DNA of 64,000 bases from contig OU696572.1 of assembly GCA_916048095.2 (NCBI GenBank), forward strand, positions 12,251,664 to 12,315,663, in the 5' to 3' direction. This DNA is from Sacculina carcini (lineage: Eukaryota > Arthropoda > Thecostraca > Sacculinidae). A program made the translations under genes and the position numbers. Shown here piece by piece: positions 25,301-36,878 of this stretch; positions within the stretch are counted from its first letter, which is position 1; each line of letters begins with the position of its first letter. A model generated the notes under the pieces. The model did not search any database, was not told where the DNA came from, and was given only the letters and a program-made list of their open reading frames with translations.

Positions 25301-28300
25301 TTGTGTGTGTGTACTCAACTAGTTGTTCTACAGGATATGAGCTAAGCTCGTGCTGTCCCGTCTCTTTTCCATAATTTATCTAACATATTTTTCAAGGAAC
25401 TTAAATTTCTAACTTCAACTATTTTGCTGTCTAATTGGTTCCACTTATCAACGCTCCTAAACGGGAAACTATACTTTTTTACATCTTTTCGACAACGTGT
25501 TTTCCTCAGTTTTTTAGTGTCCTCTACGCACATTTACTTGAAAAACTAATCCGATGTCGTCTGTGTTGACCGTGTAATTTATGCATCTATATATGTTTAT
25601 TAAATCACCTCTTTCTCTCCTCTCATCAAGCCTGGGTAATTCAATTTTCCTCGATCTGTCCTCGTAAGACATGTTTTTCAAGTTTGCTACCAATTTTGTG
25701 TGTGTGTGTGTGTGTTTATAATATGTTTGCTATGATAAACAACAAGAAAACATGAAACAATATACAACTCATGAAGACTACATAGCGAAAATTTTCATAG
25801 ATAACATTAATAAAAGTCATATTGTGTATGTGTGTGTGTGTGTCAGCGGATGTACGGGGGTGCAACTGCCCCCCCTCCCCCCTACCCCGGTCAACAACAA
25901 GCTCAACTCAACAACAACAACAACAACAATGTTAAGAGATTCAAGGTGCATTCACTCATATATTCCTTTATTACGAAACACCGCATGTTCGGGCAAAATG
26001 CCTATGACGTAATTGCTGTGACTATTGTGTATGACGTAATTGCTGTTACTATTGTTCATGAAGTAATTGCTGTGACTATTGTGTATGACGTAATTGCTGT
26101 GACTATTGTTTATGACGTAATTGTCGTGACTATTGTTTATGACGTAATTGTTGTGACTATTGTTTATGACGTAATTGCTGTTACTATTGTTTATGACGTA
26201 ATTGTTGTGACTATTGTGTATGACGTAATTGTTGTTACTATTGTTTATGACGTAATTGTTGTTACTATTGTGTATGACGTAATTGTTGTTACTATTGTTT
26301 ATGACGTAATTGTTACTATTGTTTATGACGTAATTGTTGTGACTATTGTGTATGACGTAATTGCTGTTACTATTGTTTATGACGTAATTGTTGTGACTAT
26401 TGTGTATGACGTAATTGTTGTTACTATTGTTTATGACGTAATTGTTGTTACTATTGTGTATGACGTAATTGTTGTTACTATTGTTTATGACGTAATTGTT
26501 ACTATTGTGTATGACGTAATTGCTGTTACTATTGTTTATGACGTAATTGTCGTGACTATTGTTTATGACGTAATTGTCGTGACTATTGTTTATGACGTAA
26601 TTGTTGTTACTATTGTTTATGACGTAATTGTTGTGACTATTGTTTATGACGTAATTGCTGTGACTATTGTTTATGAAGTAATTGCTGTTACTATTGTGTA
26701 TGACGTAATTGTTACTATTGTTTATGACGTAATTGCTGTTACTATTGTGTATGACGTAATTGCTGTGACTATTGTTTATGACGTAATTGCTGTTACTATT
26801 GTTTATGACGTAATTGCTGTTACTATTGTTTATGACGTAATTGTTACTATTGTGTATGACGTAATTGCTGTTACTATTGTTTATGACGTAATTGCTGTTA
26901 CTATTGTGTATGACGTAATTGCTGTGACTATTGTTTATGACGTAATTGCTGTTACTATTGTTTATGACGTAATTGCTGTTACTATTGTTTATGACGTAAT
27001 TGTTACTATTGTGTATGACGTAATTGCTGTTACTATTGTTTATGACGTAATTGCTGTTACTATTGTTTATGACGTAATTGTTACTATTGTTTATGACGTA
27101 ATTGCTGTTACTATTGTGTATGACGTAATTGTCGTGACTATTGTGTATGACGTAATTGTTGTGACTATTGTGTATGACGTAATTGCTGTTACTATTGTTT
27201 ATGACGTAATTGTCGTGACTATTGTTTATGACGTAATTGTTGTGACTATTGTTTATGACGTAATTGTTGTGACTATTGTGTATGACGTAATTGCTGTGAC
27301 TATTGTTTATGACGTAATTGTTACTATTGTTTATGAAGTAATTGCTGTGACTATTGTGTATGACGTAATTGCTGTGACTATTGTTTATGACGTAATTGTC
27401 GTGACTATTGTTTATGACGTAATTGTTGTGACTATTGTGTATGACGTAATTGCTGTTACTATTGTTTATGACGTAATTGTTTCTATTGTTTATGACGTAA
27501 TTGCTGTTACTATTGTGTATGACGTAATTGCTGTTACTATTGTTTATGACGTAATTGCTGTGACTATTGTTTATGACGTAATTGCTGTTACTATTGTTTA
27601 TGACGTAATTGCTGTTACTATTGTTTATGACGTAATTGTTTCTATTGTTTATGACGTAATTGCTGTTACTATTGTGTATGACGTAATTGCTGTTACTATT
27701 GTTTATGACGTAATTGCTGTGACTATTGTTTATGACGTAATTGTCGTGACTATTGTTTATGACGTAATTGTTGTGACTATTGTGTATGACGTAATTGTTG
27801 TTACTATTGTTTATGACGTAATTGTTGTTACTATTGTGTATGACGTAATTGCTGTTACTATTGTTTATGACGTAATTGTTACTATTGTTTATGACGTAAT
27901 TGCTGTTACTATTGTGTATGACGTAATTGCTGTTACTATTGTTTATGACGTAATTGTCGTGACTATTGTTTATGACGTAATTGCTGTTACTATTGTTTAT
28001 GACGTAATTGTCGTGACTATTGTGTATGACGTAATTGTCGTTACTATTGTTTATGACGTAATTGTCGTGACTATTGTTTATGACGTAATTGTCGTTACTA
28101 TTGTTTATGAAGTAATTGTCGTTACTATTGTTTATGACGTAATTGTTACTATTGTTTATGACGTAATTGTTGTGACTATTGTGTATGACGTAATTGCTGT
28201 TACTATTGTGTATGACGTAATTGCTGTTACTATTGTTTATGACGTAATTGTTTCTATTGTTTATGACGTAATTGCTGTTACTATTGTGTATGACGTAATT

Positions 28301-31300
28301 GCTGTTACTATTGTTTATGACGTAATTGCTGTGACTATTGTTTATGACGTAATTGTCGTGACTATTGTTTATGACGTAATTGTTGTGACTATTGTGTATG
28401 ACGTAATTGTTGTTACTATTGTTTATGACGTAATTGTTGTTACTATTGTGTATGACGTAATTGCTGTTACTATTGTTTATGACGTAATTGTTACTATTGT
28501 TTATGACGTAATTGCTGTTACTATTGTGTATGACGTAATTGCTGTTACTATTGTTTATGACGTAATTGTCGTGACTATTGTTTATGACGTAATTGCTGTT
28601 ACTATTGTTTATGACGTAATTGTCGTGACTATTGTGTATGACGTAATTGTCGTTACTATTGTTTATGACGTAATTGTCGTGACTATTGTTTATGACGTAA
28701 TTGTCGTTACTATTGTTTATGAAGTAATTGTCGTTACTATTGTTTATGACGTAATTGTTACTATTGTTTATGACGTAATTGTTGTGACTATTGTGTATGA
28801 CGTAATTGCTGTTACTATTGTGTATGACGTAATTGCTGTTACTATTGTTTATGACGTAATTGCTGTTACTATTGTTTATGACGTAATTGTTACTATTGTT
28901 TATGACGTAATTGCTGTTACTATTGTGTATGACGTAATTGCTGTTACTATTGTTTATGACGTAATTGCTGTGACTATTGTGTATGACGTAATTGCTGTTA
29001 CTATTGTTTATGACGTAATTGTCGTGACTATTGTTTATGAAGTAATTGTTGTGACTATTGTGTATGACGTAATTGTCGTGACTATTGTGTATGACGTAAT
29101 TGTTGTGACTATTGTTTATGACGTAATTGCTGTGACTATTGTTTATGACGTAATTGTCGTGACTATTGTTTATGACGTAATTGCTGTTACTATTGTTTAT
29201 GACGTAATTGCTGTTACTATTGTTTATGACGTAATTGCTGTTACTATTGTGTATGACGTAATTGCTGTTACTATTGTTTATGACGTAATTGCTGTTACTA
29301 TTGTTTATGACGTAATTGTTGTGACTATTGTTTATGACGTAATTGTTGTGACTATTGTTTATGACGTAATTGCTGTGACTATTGTTTATGACGTAATTGC
29401 TGTGACTATTGTTTATGAAGTAATTGCTGTTACTATTGTGTATGACGTAATTGTTACTATTGTTTATGACGTAATTGTTGTGACTATTGTGTATGACGTA
29501 ATTGTCGTTACTATTGTTTATGAAGTAATTGTCGTTACTATTGTTTATGACGTAATTGTTACTATTGTTTATGACGTAATTGTTGTGACTATTGTGTATG
29601 ACGTAATTGCTGTTACTATTGTGTATGACGTAATTGCTGTTACTATTGTTTATGACGTAATTGCTGTTACTATTGTTTATGACGTAATTGTTACTATTGT
29701 TTATGACGTAATTGCTGTTACTATTGTGTATGACGTAATTGCTGTTACTATTGTTTATGACGTAATTGCTGTGACTATTGTTTATGACGTAATTGCTGTG
29801 ACTATTGTTTATGAAGTAATTGCTGTTACTATTGTGTATGACGTAATTGTTACTATTGTTTATGACGTAATTGTTGTGACTATTGTGTATGACGTAATTG
29901 CTGTTACTATTGTGTATGACGTAATTGCTGTTACTATTGTTTATGACGTAATTGTTGTTACTATTGTTTATGACGTAATTGTTACTATTGTTTATGACGT
30001 AATTGCTGTTACTATTGTGTATGACGTAATTGCTGTTACTATTGTTTATGACGTAATTGCTGTTACTATTGTTTATGACGTAATTGTCGTGACTATTGTT
30101 CCTCGTGACGTCATTTTCACACTACTTGTGTTAATTTCACGTGTGTGTGTGTGTAGGTTGATGACGGGTCGACATATCGCAGTGCAGTAGTAGGAGGAGG
30201 AGGTAATACACCTGCCTTCTATCTCAGTCAACAACAATTACAACTAATGCAGCAATTGCAACAATTGCCACCGCATCAGCTCAGCCAGCAGTTGCATCAA
30301 CAATTGCAACAACTTCAGCAACAATACAGGTACTCACTAACATATATTCTGACACTAACATACTCTAACATACTGACACACACACACTGACACACTAAAA
30401 CACACACACACACACACTGATGGACACTAACACACTGATACTAACACACATACTGATACACACTGACACACAATAACACACTGACACACACATACTGACA
30501 CACTAACACACACTAAAACACTAACACACACTAACACACTGACACACAATAACACACTAACACACACACACTAACACACTGACACACACTGATATACACT
30601 AACACACTGACACACACTAAAACACTAACACACACTAACACACTAACACACACACACACTAACACACTGACACACACTGATATACACTAACACGCTGACA
30701 CTTACACTAACACACACTGATATACACTAACACACTATCACACACACATATTGATACACATACTGATACACACTAACACACATACACTAACACACACACA
30801 CACGCGACTATGTGCATGAGTGTTTTCATGTACGTTCGCTGTCGTATTATTGCCGTATGATGTTTATTTGGTTGACTACTAGTGGTCACACGAATTATTG
30901 CTTGTAAATGCCACCCGTGTTCTCTTTCTCTATTTATGTATGTGTATTTGTGCTTGTGTATTTGTGTATGTGTGTGTATGTGTATTTGTGATTGTGTGTT
31001 CACTTGGTACTGTCAGACTGATGGTTCAGCACCAGCGTCAACAACAACAACAACAACAACAATATGTGCCTGCACCTGTGCCTCCCCCAGCTGCTGCCCC
31101 GCCCCCCGCCGTCACCGCGCAGCCAGTCGTGTCAGACTCGATGGACGTGGAGGCGATGACGGCGCAGTTGTTGACACAGAAAGACCTGGCCGCCAGTCTG
31201 GCCGAGGATTTGATCCGGCAGTTTGCTCAGTCAGGCGAGCTCGGTCTCGAGGATCTGGTGAGCGGCGACACCTCGGTGCCTGCTCAGCAACAGGCTGGTA

Positions 31301-31910
31301 TACCAGCAGCCTCGTGCAACGGTGTCTCAACATCTTCCCCGCCTGTGTCCGGTCGTAATTCAGCAGACAGCGAGTGCGTGCATCGTGCAGCTCCTGTGCA
31401 ACGTGTCAGTCGACCTCCCGGCCTCACAGAAGCCGATCTCAAGAACGCTGCCACTGGCGCTCATCACGCAGACGACGTCAAGCCGTCGAACGATTCCCTC
31501 ACCACATCCGCCGATGTCAAGGACTCCTTCACGACCAACGGTGTAAAGGATTCCACTACGTCGTCATCGTCGTTATCGATAGACATGACTGCCGAGGCGA
31601 TAGTGGCTCATTGTCGACAATTACCGGCGCATCGAGCCACCAATCTCGTGCTGTTGCCGGACGATGCTCCTCCCCCACTACCTCCTCCCCCGCCTCGCAT
31701 CCGACTGGCTCGTCATCAACTGCTGCAGCCCACGCCGTCCGTGTTTGTCGAGAACAAGCGCGACGCTTTCTCGCCGCAACTGTTCGAGTTTTGTCTCAAA
31801 TATCCCATCGCCGTGGTGCGGGGCATGGCGGCCGCTCTCAAAATGGGTCAGTCAACTGTGTGTGTGTCAGTGTGTCAGTCAATGCGTATGTGTGTGTGTG
31901 TCATTGTCAG

Positions 31911-31947
<37 letters not shown>

Positions 31948-34900
31948 GTCATTGTTGGTTTTGTTTGTGCAAAAATTCACGCATAATTGCAAATTGCAAC
32001 TGTATTACTCTATATATAGATATGTATGTATATAAATATGTATTTGCCCCCTGGTTTGTAACAATGTTTTATATTTTGCGGTGTTATATATATATATATA
32101 TATCTTATATTCTTAGTTTTGTAATCGTCTATTTTGGAACATTGTATATTGCATGTTGTGTATTAGATATAGCATAAGATAGATGGTAGAATAGAAAGTA
32201 GTGGTTGCACGCGCACACACACATAAACACATACATCACCAGAATAGGTCAGCATACAGAACACAGCATTGGTTGCACACACGTAGGCACACACACACAC
32301 ACAACTGCAAGACATTAAGAGACAGCAGGGCAGCACGTGCACACACATATATTACACACACCAGTGTGTAAGACTATGGACGTGCTGCATTGTGGTGACC
32401 TTGCGGTCAGTAATTAATGAGGCCGTACACCGCTTGGAGCTGGAAAGCGGCGTTAGTTAGAGATATATAAGCACAGACATTTCACCAGAACGGGGAGAAC
32501 AAGAGCACAGATAGGAAGACAGACAGGAGAGACAGACTAGCAGATACAGGCAGAACAGATAGTATAGAACATTGAATATAACGTTAGGACGATAGAGCTA
32601 AGAACTGCAACTTTCAATATCACGACGAAATACATTGTTTCAACAAAACTACTGTTTGGAATCGGACATCAAGCGTTATCGCGGCGCACAACATTAAGAG
32701 GCCTGCTCCACTAGAATTATCATCGCTGAAGACAAAACTGTTACATTTTGGTGCCGTGACCCGGATTTCAAGGATTTCAAGATTTCATGAGCTATTTGTG
32801 AGCCAATTGTAGCTTGCATATTGTATGTGTGTTTGTGTGTTGTGTCTCGTGCAGATCTGGGCGTGTTTTCGACGCGCACGTTGGTCGAGGCGAACGGTGA
32901 TCACCCGGTGGAGGTTCGCTGGCAGGTGGGCCAGTCATCCGACGAGAACTGGGACGCCACGTTCACTCGTCGTGCCTGGGGCTGTATCTCTTCTCGCGGC
33001 CACACCACCATCAATAAATACGCTCAGTACCAGGCCGCCTCGTTCGCCGACAGTCTCCGGGTGCGTCTCACTGACTCACATGGACATACATACTGACACT
33101 TTGACACTGACTCACACTGGCACTGACTCACTGGATCACACTCACACTGACACTCACTCACACTGATACTGACTCACTGACTCACATACTGACGCTTTGA
33201 CACTGACATACACACTGATACTCTGACACACACTGACACTGACTCACACTGACACTGACATACACACTGACACTCTGACACACACACACACATTGACAGT
33301 TTAATGTACTGTTTACATGTGTGTGTGTTGGTGTGTGTTTTGTTGCAGGAGGAGCAGGAGGGAGGCAGTTCCTGCAGTGGTAGCGTGTCAGGTGGTGGTG
33401 TATCAGGTGGTGGTGTGTCAGGTGTAGGCATGTGTGGTGGTGGTGTAAGTAGAGCTAGTCGAGGCAGCGATTCTTCTGACTTCTCCACCACCGCCAACAC
33501 CACCACTGCATCATCTGGCGCGGCCGACTCGTTCGGCAAGTACAAGTCGATGGCGCAGCGTCGCGGCCACAAGACCATCAAGTTCGGCACCAACGTCGAC
33601 CTCAGTGATCAACACAAGTGGAGGAATCAACTGCACGAGCTCACCCGGCTGCCCCCGTTCTGCAAGGTGGCGTCTGCGTGCAACATGCTCAGTCACGTGG
33701 GACACCCGATCCTCGGCATGAACACCGTGCAACTCTACATGAAGGTCAGCCTGTGCGCGTGAGACGGTGCTTGTGTGTGAACTGTGTATAAGTCTGCTTG
33801 TATTCATGTGTGTGTGAGTGTGTGTGAACTGTGTATAAGTCTGTTTGTATTCTTGTATGTGTGTGTGTGTGTGTGTGTATAAGTGTATTTGTATTCATGT
33901 GTGTGTGAGTGTGTGTGAACTGTGTATAAGTCTGTTTGTATTCATGTGTGTGTGAGTGTGTGAGGACTATGTATAAGTGTATTTGTATTCATGTGTGTGT
34001 GTGTGTGTGTGTGTGTGTGGACTGTGTATAAGTCTGTTTGTATTCGTGTGTGTGTGAGTGTGTGTGAACTGTGTATAAATGTATTTGTATTCATGTTTGT
34101 GTGTGTGTTAGGTTCCTGGCAGTAGAACGCCGGGACACCAGGAGAACAACAATTTATGCGCTGTCAACATCAACATTGGGCCGGGTGATTGTGAGTGGTT
34201 CGGCGTGCCTGCCGCCTACTGGAGCATTATCAACACTCTCTGCGAGAAGTCAGTCTTATCCGTCTCTTCCATACACTAATAGATATTAATACGCACACAT
34301 TGACACATTTTCACACATTGATATACGCACACATTGATATACACACACATTGAAACAGTTTTCACACATTGATATACACACACATTGACACATTTTCACA
34401 CATTGATATACACACACATTGACACATTTTCACACATTGATATACACACACATTGACACATTTTCACACATTGATATACACACACATTGACACATTTTCA
34501 CACATTGATATACACACACATTGACACATTTTCACACATTGATATACACACACATTGATATACACACACATTGATATACGCACATATTGACACATTTTCA
34601 CACATTGATATACACAAACATTGACACATTTTTCACACATTGATATACACACATATTGACACATTTTCACACATTGATATACGCACACATTGACACATTT
34701 TTCACACATTGTTATACGCACACATTGACACATTTTCGCACTCACTGCGACAGTGTTTAGCATGTTAATTCATGTGTGTGTGTGTGTGTGTGTGTCGGCA
34801 GGAACGGTATATCGTACCTGCACGGTTCCTGGTGGCCGGACTTGGACGAGCTGCTGGAGCGCGGCGTGCCAGTGTACCGCTTCATGCAGCGGCCTGGCGA

Positions 34901-36878
34901 CCTGGTCTGGGTGAATGCAGCCTGTGTTCACTGGGTGCAAGCGTCGGGCTGGTGCAATAACATCGCCTGGAACGTCGGCCCGCTCACGGCACGCCAACAC
35001 AAGATGGCCATCGAGCGGTTCGAGTGGAACAAACTTCAGCGCTACAAATCCATCGTGCCCATGCAACACCTCACGTGGAATTTGGCGCGCAATATCCGCC
35101 CCACCGACCGTGAACTCTACAACAGCATCAAGTCAGTATGTCTGTATGTGTGTCGGTGTGTGTGTGTGTATATGTCTGTCTGTGTGTCGGTGGATACCAT
35201 TTTATGAGCCCCATTGTGTGCTTACTTGAGTGTGTATTCACTGATATATCGGCTTATTTGCATATGATATTGTCTCTGGTTCATGATTTATAACCTCGTG
35301 TATCCTGTGCTCACTGTGTTTGTGTGTGTGTGTGTTTGGCAGGCAAGTGTTGCTGAAGTGTTTACAGCAGGTGGTTGTTGTGACCGAGTTTGTCAAGCAG
35401 TGTTCGATTGATATCAAGTTTCACGGCCGTCAGAAGAACGAGAACTCGCACTATTGCGGCGTGTGTGAGGTATCGCTGCCTGTTCACTGTGTGTGTGTGT
35501 GTGTGTGTGTGTGTCAGTGTGTGTGTGAGGTATCGCTGCCTGTTCACGTCTCTGTGTGTGTATGTGTGTGTGTGTGTGTGTGTGTTTTCCCTGCTGGCTC
35601 TCATGTCTCTCCCTTTCTACAAAAATTAGGACTTCTCCCTATTAAGGCGCTTATTGACTACCGCATCTGTTTGATCATCCATTCCACTCTTATTCTCTGT
35701 AAGCCCTCGTACTTATTTGAACTTATATCCTTCAAGAAATCTACTCGTACACTTAGGTCATCTGATGATTTTCGTCTCTTACTGGAACCTGCTTTTCCTT
35801 CTAGACATTCTCACTATAATCGCTGTCTATCTATCTAAGGACCCCGTATTTACAATAAGCTCTCCCCAACACTACGTTCTATCACTTCTATCCCTGTTTT
35901 AGAAAAACAATAAGAAATTTTTCATGGTGAAATCGTATTATACTCTAGAGAACATTGTCTATATTAGTGATGATTATAAGGTGTAAATTATCTCTCTTCT
36001 TTCTTTACCTTTCACTTTCTGTGTGTGTGTGTGTTTCTGTGTGTGCGCTTGTGTGTGTGTGTGCGCGTGTACAGCGCCCTAGAGACCCTCTAGGTGTAGG
36101 GCGCTATATAAATATCTACCTAATGTAATGTAATGTGTGAGGTATCACTGCCTGTTCACGTCTGTGTGTCTGTTTGTCGCTGAGTTCTAGTAGCCAGCAA
36201 ACAGTGCTGTCGTCCAATTATCATATACATTTCAGTTTAAAACCTCAGTTTCAGTTACATTTCAGTTTAAAACCTGTCACAGTTTTTGCTCGGTTGAGTT
36301 TGCCTGTATTGTGATACACTTCAACTTGCAGAGCTGGAGAGAGATTTCCTCATATTTGAGTATTCCGATATTGGAGAGAGTTAGTCTATAACCCGTGTGT
36401 GTGTGTGTGTGTGTTGGTTAGGTGGAGGTGTTTGGCATGTTGTTGGTGAAGCAGCAGGAACGGCGCCACGTGGTTCACTGTATTGACTGTGCTCGTCGTC
36501 ACGCGCCCTCTCTGGCCGGCTTCATTTGTCTCGAGGAATTCACACTGCAAGAACTCACCGACGTCTACGACAACTTCCAACTGCACGACTCGGTGTGTCT
36601 GTCTGTCCGTGTGTCATTGTGTGTTTACATTTTACTGGATACATGTGTGTGTTTGTTGAGTTGTATTAGTTAGGAAACAGTTGTGACGGGAATGTGAAAT
36701 TCATCCTAGTTTTTTTAAACAGTGGAATATGCTATGAGAGGGAAAATATTCATTTTTCACAGGCTATATCTGATTATGTAACGTAAAGCAGTTTGTCATT
36801 TTGAATTCGACACCCCTACATGATTGCGTGTGTGTGTGTGTGTGTGTGTAGGTTTCAGCGCCGGCGGCGGTCACGTGA
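7393..36878 (+). CDS. KDM6A: Lysine demethylase 6A (UTX), complete 19-exon gene
   Basis: Exons: 7393-7460, 8000-8066, 8202-8682, 10499-10607, 21454-21629, 21831-22224, 23599-23861, 24720-24984, 25174-25276, 25847-25945, 30157-30329, 31017-31846, 32855-33060, 33349-33744, 34112-34248, 34802-35131, 35343-35469, 36422-36592, 36852-36878. The total is 4422 nt (1473 aa); human is about 1400. The enzyme removes di/trimethyl groups from H3K27 using Fe(II) and 2-oxoglutarate, within MLL3/4 COMPASS. Residues about 190-520 are TPR repeats ([52 protein letters not shown]). LPSIEEAW (exon 9) is a UTX signature. A Gln/Pro-rich linker follows. The JmjC part starts at [14 protein letters not shown]. Iron ligands H1219 and E1221 (GHQE) are in exon 15 and H1299 (VHWVQA) in exon 16. 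The Zn-binding cysteine pairs YCGVC and HCIDC are in exons 17 and 18. Residues 60-190 hold a Ser/Thr-rich insertion. The ATG was chosen because it leads into LDSRFFGF, matching human LDSRLFGF. Confidence 0.95.
8684..9290. repeat. TG/CAG-rich repeat at the start of KDM6A intron 3
   Basis: Imperfect (TG)n broken by CAG, TATCAG and CATTTTGTCAG, beginning within a few bases of the exon 3 donor. Its Cys/Val/Ser reading frames are composition artefacts. From 9300 to 10498 the intron is AT-rich unique sequence with no gene I can support. Confidence 0.9.
10615..11160. repeat. CA-rich array at the start of KDM6A intron 4
   Basis: About 545 bp of imperfect (CA)n with TCAC, ATAC and CTGAC interruptions, beginning about ten bases after the exon 4 donor (10608). 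The same intron ends in (TG)n at 21441-21450. Confidence 0.9.
11700..12390 (+). promoter_or_regulatory. CpG-rich intronic segment, possible alternative promoter/first exon
   Basis: A CpG-dense island within an AT-rich intron. It contains CCAAT near 12013, an inverted CCAAT (ATTGG) near 12030 next to GGTGGGCG, and pyrimidine-rich GC sequence after that. A strong donor (ATGG|GTAAGT, 12385-12390) follows. This is the arrangement of a promoter with a short first exon. Transcription is not shown. If spliced to exon 5, the ATG beside the donor would be out of frame with KDM6A. Confidence 0.35.
18013..18524. repeat. 32-bp minisatellite, 16 copies
   Basis: Exactly 512 bp, sixteen units of 32 bp (CAGGTGTAACTCATCCT, then GGT or CAT, AGTCCTCCATCA). 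Copies differ mainly by CTGGTAG versus CTCATAG and a few single-base changes. It lies in mid-intron 4 of KDM6A, away from splice sites. Confidence 0.95.
22225..23440. repeat. KDM6A intron 6 array carrying copies of the exon 6 donor junction
   Basis: About sixteen imperfect copies of a variable unit of roughly 55-105 bp. Each holds ACCTGG-TG-TTTCATAGG-GTCAGTTG followed by CACTGA/TACTGA repeats. The first element is the true exon 6 end (GACACCTGGTGCTCCATAGG|GTCAGT), so each unit copies about 17 exonic bases plus the donor. The unit interior is CA-rich on the sense strand. Confidence 0.93.
23864..24660. repeat. KDM6A intron 7 CACTGA/CACTTGAGTACA array
   Basis: Imperfect tandem repeat starting at the exon 7 donor. 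Units contain GTGGTGACATACTGACACAC and CACTTGAGTACACAGTG. It is CA-rich on the sense strand, and the intron ends in TG-rich sequence at the acceptor (24719). The repeated GTCAGTGGTGAAATACTG resembles the junction GTCAGCAACAG|GTGAAATACTG, so this may be another donor-derived array, but the match is weaker. Confidence 0.85.
25320..25700 (-). mobile_element. LINE ORF2 C-terminal remnant (non-LTR retrotransposon)
   Basis: The minus strand translates in overlapping frames to features of the extreme C-terminus of Jockey/CR1-type reverse transcriptase ORFs: [18 protein letters not shown], then [17 protein letters not shown] and [11 protein letters not shown]. Stops and frameshifts break it. It lies in KDM6A intron 9, antisense to the gene. 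Confidence 0.7.
26005..30095. repeat. 4.1-kb 27/24-bp minisatellite in KDM6A intron 10
   Basis: Roughly 150 tandem copies of a 27-bp unit (TATGACGTAATTGCTGTTAC-TATTGTT) with 24-bp variants lacking CTG/TTG/TCG. Each has TGACGTAA, occasionally TGAAGTAA. Because all units are multiples of three, the plus frame encoding (D/E)VI(A/V)VTIVY stays open for the whole array and joins in frame to exon 10. It runs out in TAG in the exon 11 region (30190) in the wrong frame. The array starts about 60 bp after the exon 10 donor. A second-order duplication of 612 bp is visible (27641-28252 and 28253 onward). Confidence 0.97.
30106..30113. promoter_or_regulatory. Palindromic CRE (TGACGTCA) at the end of the minisatellite
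   Basis: A full palindromic cAMP-response element 16 bases past the last minisatellite unit, in KDM6A intron 10. It could be the progenitor of the TGACGTAA repeated in the array. Function is inferred from the motif only. Confidence 0.4.
30343..30810. repeat. CA-rich array at the start of KDM6A intron 11
   Basis: CACTAACACACTGACACA-type repeat starting about 14 bases after the exon 11 donor. The same intron ends in (TG)n-rich sequence before the exon 12 acceptor (31016). Confidence 0.9.
32365..32765 (+). mobile_element. LTR with primer-binding site, remnant of an LTR retrotransposon
   Basis: A segment of about 380 bp begins TGTGTAAGACTATGG and ends GTTACA (32745). It has a TATA-like AGATATATAAG at 32461-32471. 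Right after it, TGGTGCCGTGACCCGGA (32749-32765) looks like a tRNA primer-binding site. Little internal sequence follows; exon 13 begins 90 bp later. It lies in KDM6A intron 12 in sense orientation. The PBS style recalls BEL/Pao or Gypsy elements. The left boundary is uncertain by a few bases. Confidence 0.6.
33066..33297. repeat. CACTGA/CTCACA repeat in KDM6A intron 13
   Basis: CA-rich imperfect repeat filling intron 13 from a few bases after the donor (33061). The intron ends TGTGTGTTGGTGTGTG before the acceptor. Confidence 0.85.
33765..34110. repeat. Intron 14 minisatellite (AACTGTGTATAAGT-type unit)
   Basis: Seven or so imperfect units of about 50 bp, each with TGTGTATAAGTCTGTTTGTATTC and a (TG)n segment. 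They fill KDM6A intron 14 up to the acceptor at 34111. Confidence 0.85.
34285..34740. repeat. Intron 15 minisatellite (ACATTGATATACACAC unit)
   Basis: About fourteen imperfect units of roughly 34 bp (CACATTGATATACACACACA-TTGACACATTTTCA). They occupy KDM6A intron 15 between the donor at 34249 and a (TG)n stretch (34773-34796) at the acceptor. Confidence 0.9.
35470..36170 (+). mobile_element. LINE 3' end inserted in repeated exon 17 donor sequence
   Basis: From 35600 the plus strand translates, with breaks, to a non-LTR reverse transcriptase C-terminus: [40 protein letters not shown]. The 3' tail has the hairpin-like AGCGCCCTAGAGACC...TAGGGCGCTATATAAATA and ends in short tandem AATGT repeats (36121-36135), as in CR1/L2-type elements. 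It is flanked by copies of GTGTGAG-GTATC(G/A)CTGCCTGTTCAC at 35523 and 36134. The true exon 17 donor junction at 35463 is a third copy. Confidence 0.7.

Noticed and set aside
25832..30190. 1452-codon open frame as a separate protein gene
   Set aside because: It is exon 10 of KDM6A running into the intronic minisatellite; the frame then mismatches exon 11.
36422..36673. KDM6A ending at the TAG in the exon 18 read-through
   Set aside because: That tail is TG-repeat translation; splicing to 36852 gives a short Ala/Pro-rich end like the human C-terminus.
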